A DNA stretch of 64,000 nt, from assembly GCA_947034885.2 (NCBI GenBank), contig OX344751.2, forward strand, positions 10,230,001 through 10,294,000. Direction: 5' to 3'. Every line of letters begins with the position of its first letter. Positions within the stretch are counted from its first letter, which is position 1. Positions 49,078 through 61,564 of this stretch are shown in pieces. The notes under the pieces are model-generated. The model was given only the letters and a program-made list of their open reading frames with translations. It had not been told where the DNA came from and did not search any database. The position numbers and the translations under genes were made by a program. Source of the stretch: Thuidium tamariscinum (Eukaryota > Streptophyta > Bryopsida > Hypnales > Thuidiaceae).

Positions 49078-51675
49078 TCAATTCAAGGATCGAAATCTAC
49101 CACAATATAATTGCAGTGTCAAGAAAACTCTACAACAACGCTGGTAACGTTTTTAATCCGTGCAAATGGCGGGTCATCGGCGAACGGTGAAGCTCATGAA
49201 TTGTTGTTGGTCTCTTTTTGCAATTGTTGACAACTGCAAAGTATGATTCTGCCTTCAGCCATTTGGGAATCATAACTTTGGCCTTCTTTAGGGTAAGGAT
49301 TTGCTTGCTCGAGGTGTCATTGCAGTGCCCACAAGACATTGCGATACAGGCACTGCGTGCTTACAAATAGACAGACTCTTGTTGAATACCCTCATCATAT
49401 ATGCTTCCATCGGGTGCAAAAATGATCAGTTTTCTTTAGATTTGTGTGGGATATTGGTTGCAATTTGCATTTTGTTCTGGCACGGGAAACTGAGGTTTGA
49501 TGCAACAACGGCAATCGATGGAGAGGGAGTGCAAGCAGGGATAATTGTGATTTTGAGTTTCCATGCATGTAAGGAATTGGACGCAATTTCTGGTCAGAAA
49601 ACGAGTTCGGATATTGGATAGGATGAGCGCCCTTCTCTTTCTAATTGAAGATGATTGCCATGGCAATTGCTGGAAGATAGTATGGCAGCTTTTTTTACTG
49701 TTAGTATCTATACCTTAAGATAGGTAGTTTGTTTTGTTTTGTTTGTATGTCACGTTGAGATCTCCTGGCCCATTCATCCCCGGTAATGTGCTTGGTACCG
49801 TCGGAAAGCTCTCGGCAAGGAGGGCTGCACAGGCTAGGTTTCGTGGCGTCCCACCTGCAGTGAGAAAGTTATTGAATTTCAAAGTTTTTATGGTTCTCAA
49901 AATTTATAAAATATCTTTTACTTTAGTTCTGACTGTGGCATCGGCATAGCGCTCACTAGTTGGATTTGATGTAAACTTACAGTTAAGTTAGCCAAACACA
50001 AACAGTGATGTGAGTAGACTAGGGGATTGTTTGTTGAAAAGGTACCCATTTATAATGTAAGTGTCATCCAAATGTGGGACTTATTAGAAACAGAAAACAT
50101 TTCTAAGCTAAAAATGCTTTCATAAGATACATTAATGATATGCAATAATCAAGGTTCCAAAGCACGCCAATTTAGCTCTTTACAATAATGGGAAAAAACA
50201 TTAGGGTATGACTTGGCATGACATGGTGTGTTGATATATGGCATCATTGGTGGAAATCATTTTTGTTATATTCAATGTAGTCTACTTGGCAAATTCTTGA
50301 AATATGGTAACAAAGATTGCAAGGTGGGTACGCCCAAAAGCACCATTAATTGGTATTGTGCCTAGTTACTATTATTAGGTTGTTTAGATTTTCATATAGT
50401 CTTGTTGGCAAGTGAAAGCGTCTTTCAATGTACCAAAGAACACAACATTTGGATATAGTATACAAAAGTTATTAAGGATCAAAGTTTGTTTTTAAAAGCA
50501 CCATCTATAGTCTATATAAAACTAGCAAATTTTAGAAATGTACACAAATTGTAGATAGTCAATTGTGCTTTGGAGTGTACCTAATAAATTTTGGAAATGT
50601 ACTTTAGACATTGACAATGAATCTTAATTTAGAATTCACTTTTGACAAAAAAATAGAAATTAAAGACAATCAATGTCAGTGTGGCTTGGCACATAGAGAT
50701 TATGTCAATCTTATGCCTAGATTGTCATTATTTGGTTTCCAATGTTGATTACAAGCAAAACTTGTACAACTAATTTGATAACTAATTTTCCAAGGCAACT
50801 ATTTTTCCCTTATTTTTTAGAATATGTGATCATGCAAATTTGTTACTTCTCTTCTCTTCTTTCCACATGTAGAAGACAATAAATTTAAAAAGACCTTCTT
50901 GTAATAATGTTTTGAAAGTAAAATAACAATGTTTCAAAATTACTAAATGCAATTACTATCATCTACACTAGAATGTACTTCATGTTCTACATCTTAAAGT
51001 GCATGAATCTCTACAAAAGAAGCAACTTTGAGAAGGTAAATTCATGAAAAAACTCCTACTCAAACTCCATCACATTCTCTATAATTGTAATTTTTGTCAA
51101 TACAAAGTGTCCTCCCCTTTGATACAAAACTGGTAAAAATTTTGGTAAAACCAAAAAGAAAAATGTAGAAAAAGTAGAAATATGCTCATAAATATATATG
51201 GCTTAAAAAGAATACTGCAAAGAGTACATGGACTGCATCAATGTATTAGTGACTAATAAACAATACATAACATTATACTGGGCCATTGTGTTTGAAATAT
51301 GTTCAAAATGCTGATTTTGATAATCACTTAAAGTAAAAAAGAAAAGGGAAAATTGATCAGAATCAATTGTTTTTGCCCACAGAAGTTGCACTGAAAAGAA
51401 TAATTGTCTTGTCTTTCAATTACTACTTTTGATATATACAACTGCTCTTCTAACCACTGCTGGAAAACTGAGAAAGTTACCATAAAATTTGCCTGTAATT
51501 AGCATATTAGAAGACTTGATCAATTCATGCAAAAATGGAGAAACTCAAGTGAAGGCCTTTCCTGAAGAATGGAAAACAATTTTTCTGTAATGACCATTTG
51601 CTGACCTAATAATTACAATCATGTTACTTTGCTCCTCCAATCTTCAAATCCTATTCAACAATCCGACCTGTGCCC
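49078..51675. other. spacer between AMP deaminase and MATE genes
   Basis: 49080-49960 is GC-richer and probably holds the AMP deaminase leader and promoter; the 106-codon forward frame at 49301 has no recognisable features. 49775-49955 is a diverged copy of 22290-22480 (shared CTTGGTACCRTCRGAAAGC). From 49960 to 51650 the DNA is AT-rich and I see nothing; the end nearest 51676 is presumably the 3' untranslated region of the MATE gene. Confidence 0.45.
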
Positions 51676-54600
51676 TCAGGACTCGAGGAACACATGGTTT
51701 TCAACATCATCGTCATTCAAGAAAGTCCATGGCCCAGAAGCAGTTCCAATCCTGCACTCACAGGTTAACATATAATTAAGTAAATGAAAGTTAAGAAACA
51801 ATTCCAGCTCCACATCAAATGGAGGTTCAAGTTTTTGTTGCTAAAAGAAAAAAATTCCATCAGTGACTTAGAGAAGAAATTCATGCTTTTCCAATCAGTG
51901 TACCTGAAAAGCTTAAACTAAGGTGGAGAGCTCTGTCAGCTATTTTAACGACCCATATAGAGCAATTATTTGAATACAAAACCATACAAGTAAATTAAGA
52001 TAACTTAGGAAGAAAATAATACCTCCAGAACCCAATGGCCAATCGTAAACTCATGACAACAGTTAATCCCATCCACACCCCCATAAGGCCCCAAAGTTGA
52101 GGCACTATGAAGAGCAATGCAGCTGAAGGTACTGCAACCAGTATCTGCAAACCAGGAAATATCAATGAACATCATTTTCCCCCATTATTAATTCCCTACA
52201 AGTCCAGCGGAAGATTGTTAATTATTGGGCATTTGGGCATGGCATGTCTTCTTTTCAGCACCTTCTTTTTGTTTGTTTTTATCTACTTTTTTGAAATACA
52301 CCTGCTTTGTTCTTTGCTGATTGTAGTGGTACAGTTCTTGACCCTTCCTAAAATTCTACTTTTCATAAGACAATCAATCAAATTGGTTATTTCAAAAACA
52401 TGGAATCTCAGGCCTTCAAAGGGTAAAAGAGTAATGCAGCTTTACTGATAACTTGCAAAATAGAAATACTCACCATTGAATAAGCAGCATAAGCAAAGTC
52501 CGATGCTCCATAATGGAGGCCATCAAAGACAAAAGCTAATGAATTGATTGGTTGAGTTAATGCAACAAACTGCAAGCCAAAACATTATTGTTATAATTCC
52601 AGTAAAGCCACCATATTCAGTGTGTATCTTTGCAAAGAGGATCATTTTACACACACAAGACCATAACACATGCCATGCTGACCTTTAGGTAATCCCTACA
52701 AAAATTGAACACTCACCACAACATAATGAGCTTAACCAAAACAACATGACGAGAAACTCATAGCTCAAGTCATGTTATTAAAGAATGAGGGCATATGAAG
52801 AATTAACATACCGGAATGAGACCCTTCACAATATTCAAAACATCAGCATCTGTACTGAACACCCTGGAGAATGCAGGCATGGTTGCTCCCAACAACACTG
52901 CTACAAACAATCCAAAAAGGAATCCAATCTGCAATTCCACGTTTGAATCATTGCATTAGTAGCCAGCTATCAGAAAAGGAAAGTTACCAATTGAAAAGAA
53001 AAAGAAATTAAACATGATGCCACAACGTGCTTACTATTCTCTTTTACAGGCAAGTACCAACAAAAGGTTCATATTGAGGCTCACAAAATGCACACCCTTT
53101 CATAGCAATTGACACCTCTCACACATTATTAAGTCACCTGTAAAATCCGAAAAGAAGCCTCCCTGGCCCGCTTGTACTCAAACTTGGCAAAGGCCGTAGC
53201 AATTATTGCCTGAATTCATAAACACATAGACATAAGAACCAGATCACACTCTCACCTGAAGGATGAGACTACACATTAGGGCCAAAAGAAAACATCTCTT
53301 AAAGAGAGAGAAAAACAACAAAAGGTGGGACGAAGCAGGTGGAAACTTTGGTACAAACCTGCCCAGCCAAAGCAATGGAATCAGAGAGCAAGGATGCCGC
53401 AAGCCATATTTGCAAACAGATCTGATGGCCAGCCATTTGAATTGCGCCTTGCCTTGCGGCCATGGATGTTGCCAATGTCATCACCAAAAGAATAGCTATG
53501 GTTCTCAGCAGCAGATATCCACCTGCAGGGACAACAATTTTCATAAGATGGAGGACACTAAAACTGAAAAATAAAAACTCAACTGCATATACTCTTGGCT
53601 GGTCTTCAATCAGCAAGTTAAGTGTAAGCATAAATGTTTATAACTACTCAACTTAGAATGGAAATTGGGTTGTTTACTGTCCCATTAATAATGGTCTCCG
53701 AACCTCCCACTTTGAGAATGCATTAGAAATTCATGCATTGTAATTGCCCAAACTGATCTCTCCACAACTCTATTTTGATCTCCCAATTAAAATCACACTC
53801 CTACATATTGGTTAAAATGCCAAGAATGAAGCAAATAAAATCCTAAGATACGGTACACCAATGAAACAGAAGGGTGATGGAAGAGTGTAGCATCAGCTCG
53901 TTTTACCAGATTTCAAGAATCGACTCAGTCGCAAATCTTCCAGACGAGGTAGTAAGGTAACCTTGAAAGCTAAGACCCAAAGTAGCAATCCTACAATTAC
54001 ATACCTGGAACAAGCAATGTCCCCATAAACATAATTTATGTAAGAAAAAGAACTAAGATCCCCACCCCTACCCCAAAAAACAACACCGAAACCAAGAGTA
54101 AAGTAAAAATAAAAATAATAATAAGATAAATCATCACTGAAGCTAAAAGGCCGATATAATTCCTGAAAGAAGAAACAAAAGCAAGCAAAGCACTTACTGT
54201 GAGATGATCAATGCAATGGCAGCCCCACGTACACCGAGCTTCAATGTAAAGATCAGAATAGGACCCAAAATAATGTTGACAAGGTTTCCTGCCACTGCAA
54301 ACAGTAGAGGACAAAATAAGACCAAGTAGAAACAGTACATAGGACTCTGATCTCTTCAAACGCAATATTCAAAACGTAGGCTTCACATGAGTAGGAAACT
54401 TGAGCAACACAAAAGCTCACTTACTAGTCACATAAAGTGGAGTTTTGGTATCCTTAAAACCTCGAAAAACACCCTGAACAGCCAAAGCAACCACCGCAGC
54501 TGGAGCACCAATGGCTCTTAACATCAAATACTGAGAAGCTGGTTGTCGCATGGGGGAGGACTGCACAATTTCCATTCAATATTGTCAATCAGTATCCCAT

Positions 54601-56931
54601 TATCCATTTATTGAAAAATGGAACTTATCCTCAACAGCAAGAAAGGACAAGAGTAAGTACATGAATATCAGCAGCAACTCCCAAACTTGTAGGTCAGGTT
54701 TGTGTTATTCTCTCACAAGGATCCTATTTCTTATCAGGGACTCTCGTGGTCTGCAATTACTGCACCATTGCACCCCAGTAATGAAAAACTAAGATTGAGA
54801 TAACAAGTCGATCACGGTGCATTTGAGTTCACAACTGTCCAATCCACCAAAGAAGGGTAACTTGCAACCTTGTTATCCCAAGTATTTTTTGCATGCCACC
54901 ACTTTGAGCTCCTTTAATACGACACCACACTGATTTTTCCTACAAGTGCATGCTACGAAATGAACTTACAAGTGGTTATAACTTCTTACAAGGAAATTTT
55001 TAAACCATTGTACGTGTACTAGTGCTATTCATATTGAAGAGTTCTGACAAATATCATTGGGGCAATAAATCCTCCCTTCTAAAAAGTAATAGCCATATAT
55101 AAGTTCAATTCGTAACACACACTAATAGCACAAATAGGAAAAATCAGTGTAGTGTAAAGTTGACAAGGAACAAAAGAAGGTTAACAAATTCTATGCTCGA
55201 ATCAAAGTGCAGGATTTCTTGATATCTCAAGTTTATTGTTTCGGCCTGTGCAGTGTAACGGCCCTAAGAAACATTCATATGTAGTTATATTAGAGAATGA
55301 CAAACTTACCTCATTAACACCCATCACTGTCAAGATTGGACCGGAAAAAAACGTAAGAATGAAAGCTTCTCCCAACCCTAGGAGTGTGCCAAGAACGAGA
55401 GCGGACGAAACTGAAGGAAGACAAGGCTTTTCATTAGCGATATTCGTAACTGGAGATTCCTGGTGCTCCTCATTCCCGTTCAAAGCTGCAAACAAAGCGA
55501 CCTCAGGCTTTCAGAACGCGAAAAGCTAAAATGCACTTAACCCTCTAAGGATGAAGAAGCCCATATTTGGACTCATGTATTTTCCTTAACAGTTCTGAGG
55601 AGCCCAGATAGAGATTCTAAATTTTCAAAAACTTATCATTTCCAACCCACACATGCGATGTTCTTCACCCAAAGTAATGACGTAAAATATTTTTCCCAGA
55701 TACGATCAATTACAATGGTCATTTTAAAACTATGAATCCTTCGGTCTTTAGAAGGTTGAATACATTTCGGAACATCCCACTGAAAGAAAGAGAAAATACA
55801 CCCACTTGATCTTTTTTCAATGCCAGCTAGACTGACCTTCCATTGATAGCAACCCTTTCAGCTCCAGAGGCGTTTCAGTGACAACCTCTTTGTCAAAATT
55901 GTCCTCCGCAACAAACGACGTTGTCACATTCAAAAGTGGCAGGTTGAACATCTTGGAAACTAGATTAAAGATAGAAATGGAAACACCCACTGCTCCAAGC
56001 TCCACTGGACCTGGCATAATCAGACAGCAGAAACTCAGTTCACTTACTGAAATCATCGTGATGACCCACAAACCAATAAGATATATTTTTCAATATGGCT
56101 GTCATTTCCATCAAGTTACCATAATCCTAAAACAAGGGTTTTCAGTCAAATTAACCTATTTCAGGACCTTTAGACAGCGTTGTAAAGACCTTCTCATGAC
56201 CTTCCTATGATCCTCCTCAAGAATGCAACGATGATAAGGAAGTCTTGGGAAGACCTTAAGAAGACCGTGATTGTAAAGGTCATGAGAAGGTATTCATATA
56301 GTATCCCTCATGAGAAGGTCTTTATATATTATCCCTCATGCCTACGGTTACAATGATCATACAGAGGTCTCACAGTGAATCACCGATTATCTTTATGACG
56401 ATGTCTAAAAGTCCCTAAAACAGTTTAATTTACAGAAGGCTCTCTTTAACCCACACGTCTTCACACTTTCATCGACGTAGGATTCCAGAAAAAAAACAAT
56501 ACAAAACTTTCCAAACTACAGGAGAAGTCATATGCAAAAATTAGTACCTATATGTCCAATGAATGCAGTATCCACCAATGAGGCGAGTGGGTCAGAAGCC
56601 AAAGCCAAGAGTGCTGGCAATGCGATGGCCGCAATCTCCAATCCAAGCTCATCCGCCTTGGCAACATTGCTGCATTGCCAACAGTGCAGTCAGTATTAAG
56701 AACTTCACAACCACTTCAACAAACGACACAGCATATCAAGTAAAATTTCTCATCCCTCTCATTATTCAAAAAAATAGTCTTGTATTGGCAAATAGACTAA
56801 CCGAGTGTTTCTTTTTCCCTCTCTCACCGTAAATTTTCAAAAAGCCCCCTTAAAGGGTGTCCAAGCTTGCTCATAAGCGACCTCTCTCTCTCACTGGGAG
56901 ACCTCAGACGCAAAGACCCCAATGACTTCAT
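51676..56931 (-). CDS. MATE transporter, FRD3/DTX42-43 type, 13 exons
   Basis: Predicted 517-residue multidrug-and-toxin-extrusion family membrane transporter, an antiporter expected in the plasma membrane or an organelle membrane. Exons: 56931-56828, 56669-56548, 56010-55837, 55485-55310, 54560-54425, 54294-54198, 54004-53907, 53522-53359, 53209-53138, 52928-52812, 52569-52474, 52144-52023, 51751-51676. All phases agree and an in-frame TGA directly precedes the ATG. Characteristic stretches are DPLASLVDTAFIGHIGPVEL, QGVFRGFKDTKTPLY, QICLQIWLAASLLSDS, TQPINSLAFVFDG and GASDFAYAAYSM. The loop of about residues 105-155 is long and variable, as in the FRD3 group, which exports citrate for iron or aluminium handling. 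Resemblance to FRD3, DTX42 and the plastid DTX44/45 group is close; the N-terminus is not a convincing transit peptide. Substrate is inferred from the clade only. Confidence 0.93.
55540..55755. mobile_element. small TTAA-type inverted-repeat element in MATE intron 3
   Basis: Begins CCCTCTAAGG after TTAA (55536-55539) and ends CTTTAGAAGG before TTGA, one change from TTAA. 216 bp, no coding capacity. The terminal pattern matches the other TTAA-flanked elements of the window in type (CCC start, TAAAG/TAAGG core) but not in body. Confidence 0.5.
56185..56400. repeat. short repeats in MATE intron 2
   Basis: Two tandem copies of a roughly 35-base unit (CATGAGAAGGT then TATAxTATCCCT) lie at about 56280-56340, after several GAAGACCTT/AAGGTCTT inverted bits. 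The following ATGATCATACAGAGGTCTCA resembles a motif of both arms of the large inverted repeat (about 385 and 19190). Confidence 0.55.
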
Positions 56932-58932
56932 TCAGCTGCCGCAGTTCCAATCACCACTCTGCTCTACTAAAAAAACCCTATCACGAAGTCTCCAATCGCA
57001 TAGAAAACAGGTTTCCAACAACAATACAGGTCGTCAATCTCAATGCCGGAAATAGCCGCTCATTCCATCACCTGCATCACACCAGCAAAATCAGTAAAGT
57101 AGGGCAAGTCACGACCCTTGCGTATACAGACGGCAATACAAAAGACCGAGCAACAATTCTACAAAAAAAATTGAACTTGAACTCGAAATGGTTCAATGCT
57201 CATGCTTCAATACTCATGGCTCAAATTCTTGTCAACAGTCCATCAATAAGCTGAAACTCGGGATACGGAAATGAAAAGTTACAAGAACAGAGACACAGTA
57301 CGCAACACTCCACACTCGCACAATATACAATCCATTAATCAATCTTCACGAAAACGCGAAACTCTCATCAACACCTAAACCTCGGGAAGTCTTTATACGG
57401 AAGTTGCATCCCTCAAAACAAGACCCTCGGTAGCCACTTTCACACTCCCCCCGCTTCCAAAAACCTTGTACTCCACCAACAATTGAATGCAACAGAGAGT
57501 ACGTCCCTGACCAAATCACGTGAACACATACGCCGCCTCCAAACGATCCCCGCGCCTCCTGTCTCCCTCAACCACCACGATTCACTAGCCCTTCTCAATT
57601 TCCTCCAAACAAAAAACCCTATATTGGCACTAACGTGCGCTCCAAGACAGAACCGCCGTCAATTCAATCCTTCCCAAGACGATACCGGCACCAGCTCACT
57701 ACTCCGACACATTCTAATTCAATCGTCCGTAGCCACTTTCGATCTCAATTATTTCTAAGCTCTGAAATGTTCGTCAGTGTTGGGGGGCTATCTATTTAAC
57801 GGGACACAGAGCCGGGCGAGGGCGAGCTTGACCCAGATAAACCTCCCCAGGGCAGTACAGAGATTCTATGGATCGTGACAGCGGTTCCACCGGCACGATT
57901 GAGATGGGGAATTGCATTGCAAGGACCTCTCCAGCACCTGCGTGAGCCACCGGCCAGATGGGTTTTGCTTGCAAGGTAACGTACGACTACGCCAGGGGAC
58001 TGGAGGAACCCGGAGATCTGAAATTTGTGCAATCTGAAATTCTTGTAAGGGCAATGGAGGGTTGCGAAGGAATTTCGTGGGTTGTGAAAGGATTTTGTAA
58101 TATTTCGCTACGGTGGAATGGAATATTTTGCTCGGGATCGTCGGCTTCGGCGCCGTTTGTTGTTACGAGAATCGAGTCCCCGCTCGGTAGCACTGAGGCA
58201 GGTATTATGTCCCTGCGCTGTGAAAGGTGATGACGTGGTGAAGACGGGGGGGGCAAGCATCTATGGGTTATTATGGATTTAGTAGATTTTATGTTTCTAG
58301 GGGATTCTCTAGATTTTCTGGGGCGGTCGAACTGGCAGTGCTCCCCAGTCCGATCGGTGACCAGACCGGCAACGGTGCGTTGGGTTTGGAATAAGGGAGG
58401 AGGCTCAGAAAGCGACCATCTCAGTGCTGATGTGCCTTTTTCATGTATCTCCTGAGATGGAAATATTTTTAGCTTATTTTTCAGTCAAAGAAAAATAGAT
58501 GAGGAATCCAATATAAGTGGTTTTATATTTTTTGAAGCATTATTGAATTAGTTATGAATTTTCAAACACAATCTGGTATAGGTCCCTATTTGTGATCATA
58601 GGTCCTTGGAAAACCCATCCATGCATAGTTTGAAAAAAAATCCATGGCTTGTTCAAAAATCAACATTGCAACATGTATAAAGCAATAGAAATGGTTTCTA
58701 AAAGCGTCCCTTTCTAAATCTGAAATGAATGTTTGAATTAATCATTATTTCAGATTTTTCAATACTCATAAGAAGGTAGTTGAACAATGAATTCATATTT
58801 TAAATTAAGTTAGTAAACTTGTCAAGGTCCATTGTAATCCATAGTTCATTTTCCCACATTCAAGTGTCCATCTCACATCCCCTATTGGATGGTTGAAAAT
58901 GCCCACTTAGTTTTAGAGCCCTCTCCTATAAG
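56932..58932. other. upstream region of the MATE gene, no gene recognised
   Basis: Moderately GC-rich up to about 58460, then AT-rich. Short open frames on both strands (for example 57958-58230) have no recognisable domains and overlap one another. The part nearest 56932 is probably leader and promoter of the MATE gene. No other feature is supported. Confidence 0.4.
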
Positions 58933-58936
58933 TTAA

Positions 58937-59156
58937 CCCTGAAGCGCTCCGACGTCCATATTCTGACGATGACCAGAGGGCTTCAAGGCACTGTTTCATC
59001 CAATCAACTTCTCATTTATTAAATGTAATACTTGCATCTAGAAAAGACAACCTTCCTTAATGACCAAATTCATTAAATTCTGGTAAATGATGTATCTGTA
59101 CAAAGTTATAAGTGAAAATGAGCAAAAATTCAAAAAAGGATTGAGACGTTTAAGGG
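58937..59156. mobile_element. TTAA-flanked MITE
   Basis: Perfect TTAA on both sides (58933-58936 and 59157-59160). Ends are CCCTGAAGCG at the left and CGTTTAAGGG at the right, inverted with two differences. 220 bp, no reading frame. The piggyBac-type target and CCC start group it with 21403-21773 and 33977-34714. Confidence 0.65.
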
Positions 59157-59950
59157 TTAAAGTAGCTCAATGTGTCACTCCACTTTAGCGAGCTCTAGCA
59201 TGATCGTTACATGTCTAGCACTTTGGGCAAGTGTTTAGGAAATTCTTTTCTAGTTTTACCAGCTAATTTCTTCCCATTCCCATATTGCTCAATTACCAAG
59301 TCTAATTATTTTCTCTAGTTTTTACTCAAAATATAAATTTTATAGATACTTTCACCATATTTTTATAGATATACTCAAAATGTATTGCTTTCTTTTTCCC
59401 AATTCTACCAACTAACTTTGAAATAGTTGTCAATTCTACCCAAACCTTGCTTTGGGCAATTATGATGAAGGTTACTAGAAGAAAATTGCATCCGCCACAA
59501 CCAAGTGAAATGCAACTATGTATCCTACACAACTTCCCTGCAACTATAACCCTCTATATTTGCACCAAATTTGATGTTTATACCATTGTAGTTGCAAGTT
59601 GAAGTTTTGGGTTACAGGATTGTAATAGAAGAATTTATATAAGGTATTATACATCCAAGATTCATCACACTTGCCAACATGGACCACTTTAGGTTTTGTA
59701 GAGTTCACTATGTCAAATTGCAGTTGCATATAATCTAAATTTGATTACAATTCAAGTAGCTTGCAACTAGCTTGCAACTAGAAAATGTCTGAAATTCACA
59801 TAGAAAGAAACTATAAGGTCAAAACAAGGTAATAGGAGCCAATTTTGAAACTTCTCTAGGTCCTTTTGGAGGTCTTTTTGAAATTTTCAAGGAATGTTTT
59901 GACCCTATAGTTCAAAAAAAATCACTAGACTTTAACTAGAGAACTACTAA

Positions 59951-60262
59951 TATAGCAAATTTTGTTAAAATGGCGGTATTCCATTAGTTTGACACTTTTG
60001 ATAGTTCAGACCGTGCGGTTTGAAATCTAAAACTATCATAGATTTTTGGAATCTACATATGTTGTAGATGTCTAAAACCTACACTTGTGTAAGATGTTTT
60101 AGACCGCATGGTCTAAAATCTAAACAATTCATAGATTTCAAAAATCTACATGTGTCCTAAATGTTTGAAATCTATACCATCTCTAGATGTTAGTTTTCAA
60201 TTTAGACCGTGCAGTCTGAAAAATGGCATAAGGAATATCGCCATTTTAACAAAATTCACCAT
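59951..60262. mobile_element. 312-bp MITE nested in the CACTA-like element
   Basis: TIRs share TTTTGTTAAAATGGCGxTATTCC. TAA flanks both sides (59948-59950 and 60263-60265), and the second CACTA-like copy shows the uninterrupted site (ACTACTAACATGC near 63945-63957), which proves the insertion and its 3-bp TAA duplication. TAA targets fit PIF/Harbinger-type MITEs. Inside are repeated GACCGTGxxGTCTGAA and TAGATGTxTxAAAxCTA motifs. A relative lies at 62523-62808. Confidence 0.85.
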
Positions 60263-60511
60263 TAACATGCAACTAGAAAACAACTAGAATGCAACTAGAA
60301 GATGACTTGAATACAATTAGAAAACAATTAGATCAAGTTTTAAATCAATTGTTCCACGTCAATTGTCAAAAGTACCATTAGATTGGACAAATAAGAATTG
60401 TAAGATATAGCATTTTTAAGTAATGAAGTTTAATATTATAATTGTAATATTTCTAGACTTTGTAGATTTCTACAATCTATAGAAATTTAAAAATATTTAA
60501 AGTAAAAAAAT

Positions 60512-60788
60512 CATTAAGAGGGATTTGAGGCCTCCGGGAGATTGCAAGTTCTACAACTTGAAGACATAGAATTGGCCACGGGAACACAGTTTCGCAAGAA
60601 TCCTACGTGGTTGAGTGACTGCCACATCATAAAATTTATTTTTTTAGAAATTTATTTTTTGACTTATTTTCATATTTGGGGATCCCAATTTTTTTAAATT
60701 GTTGTCTCATAGTAGTCAACAATTCTCCAACAGTTTTTGGAAACAGACCTTGAAATGGCCCTTAGGAGCCCCCAAATCCCTCCTAATG
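60512..60788. mobile_element. nested MITE, CATTA(A/G)GAGG family, copy 1
   Basis: Starts CATTAAGAGGGATTTGAGG and ends with its inverse, CCCCAAATCCCTCCTAATG. Same family as 60976-61266, as judged by the ends. The sequence of the right arm continues GGCCCTTAGGAGC. No reading frame, no clear target duplication. Confidence 0.7.
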
Positions 60789-60975
60789 TTTAAAACTTGT
60801 GAAATTTAAAGTTTTATAAACTTGTAAAATCTATTTAATATCAATATTTGAATTTGATAATTTAAAAAAAGCTAGATCTGAAATTCTAAAATCTACTAAT
60901 CATTGAGATTAAATTTCTAAAATCTACAATAATTAAGATTTTTAAAATTTGAAAATCTATAAATCTACAAGTTGT

Positions 60976-61045
60976 CATTAGAGGAGATTCGAGGGCAACA
61001 GGAGCCTGCGAAAGCCCTGTTCCCCGAATTGTTCCCGATCAGTAA

Positions 61046-61085
<40 letters not shown>

Positions 61086-61266
61086 TTTGTCCTGAAATGC
61101 AAAAAAAAGTCCAAAAAAAAATTTTTTTTTTTTGAAAAAAAAATCGGTGACGTGGCACTCTCTCGACCACGTCAGCACAGGAGAGTTCCGCATTCCTGCG
61201 GCACATTCCAGCGTTCACAGCTTCGGGAACTCACAGTCTCCCGTTGCCCCCGAATCTCCTCTAATG
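60976..61266. mobile_element. nested MITE, CATTA(A/G)GAGG family, copy 2
   Basis: Starts CATTAGAGGAGATTCGAGGG and ends with its inverse, CCCCGAATCTCCTCTAATG; the arms also share CAACAGGAG/CTCCCGTTG. The centre is a T run followed by an A run (about 61047-61085) and further poly(A)/poly(T), so the exact length there is uncertain. The apparent 135-codon open frame across it is an artefact of the homopolymers. Confidence 0.75.
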
Positions 61267-61564
61267 AAACTAGTTGTAAATTAGTTGCAAATTGGTCGCA
61301 AATCAGTTGTAAACTAGTTGCAAACAAATTGTACAAAAGCAGGGTCCACATCAAAATAGTTCATCGATCTAGTCATTGATGAAGTTCCTCATAGGCTATT
61401 TGATGAAAAACAATCTTTTTGATTTTGCAAGTACATAGCAACTACTGCAATTTGTCTACTGCAACTGTGGGCTCCAAATTCGCACCTAGTTGCAAAGGTA
61501 CAATGCAACTACAAAAGTAGTTGCTAACCGTAGTCGCAAAAGCCCCAATTTTCTTCTAGTGGGT

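Larger units (their letters stand above)
59473..61561. mobile_element. CACTA-like element with three nested MITEs
   Basis: The left end TACTAGAAGAAAATTG and right end CAATTTTCTTCTAGTG are inverted copies, with the first C changed to T. A perfect 3-bp target duplication, GGT, flanks it (59470-59472 and 61562-61564), as expected for CACTA elements. The 2.09 kb carry subterminal repeats of the type GCAACTAGAA but no transposase, so it is non-autonomous. It contains three smaller elements at 59951-60262, 60512-60788 and 60976-61266. A second copy starts at 63422. Confidence 0.85.

Noticed and set aside
48595-49110. Forward-strand open frames at 48603-48824 and 48634-49110
   Set aside because: They lie opposite AMP deaminase exon 1, which is supported by phase and by the downstream exons.
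60972-61379. 135-codon forward open frame
   Set aside because: It runs through the arms of a MITE and a poly(T)/poly(A) centre giving Phe and Lys runs; not a protein.
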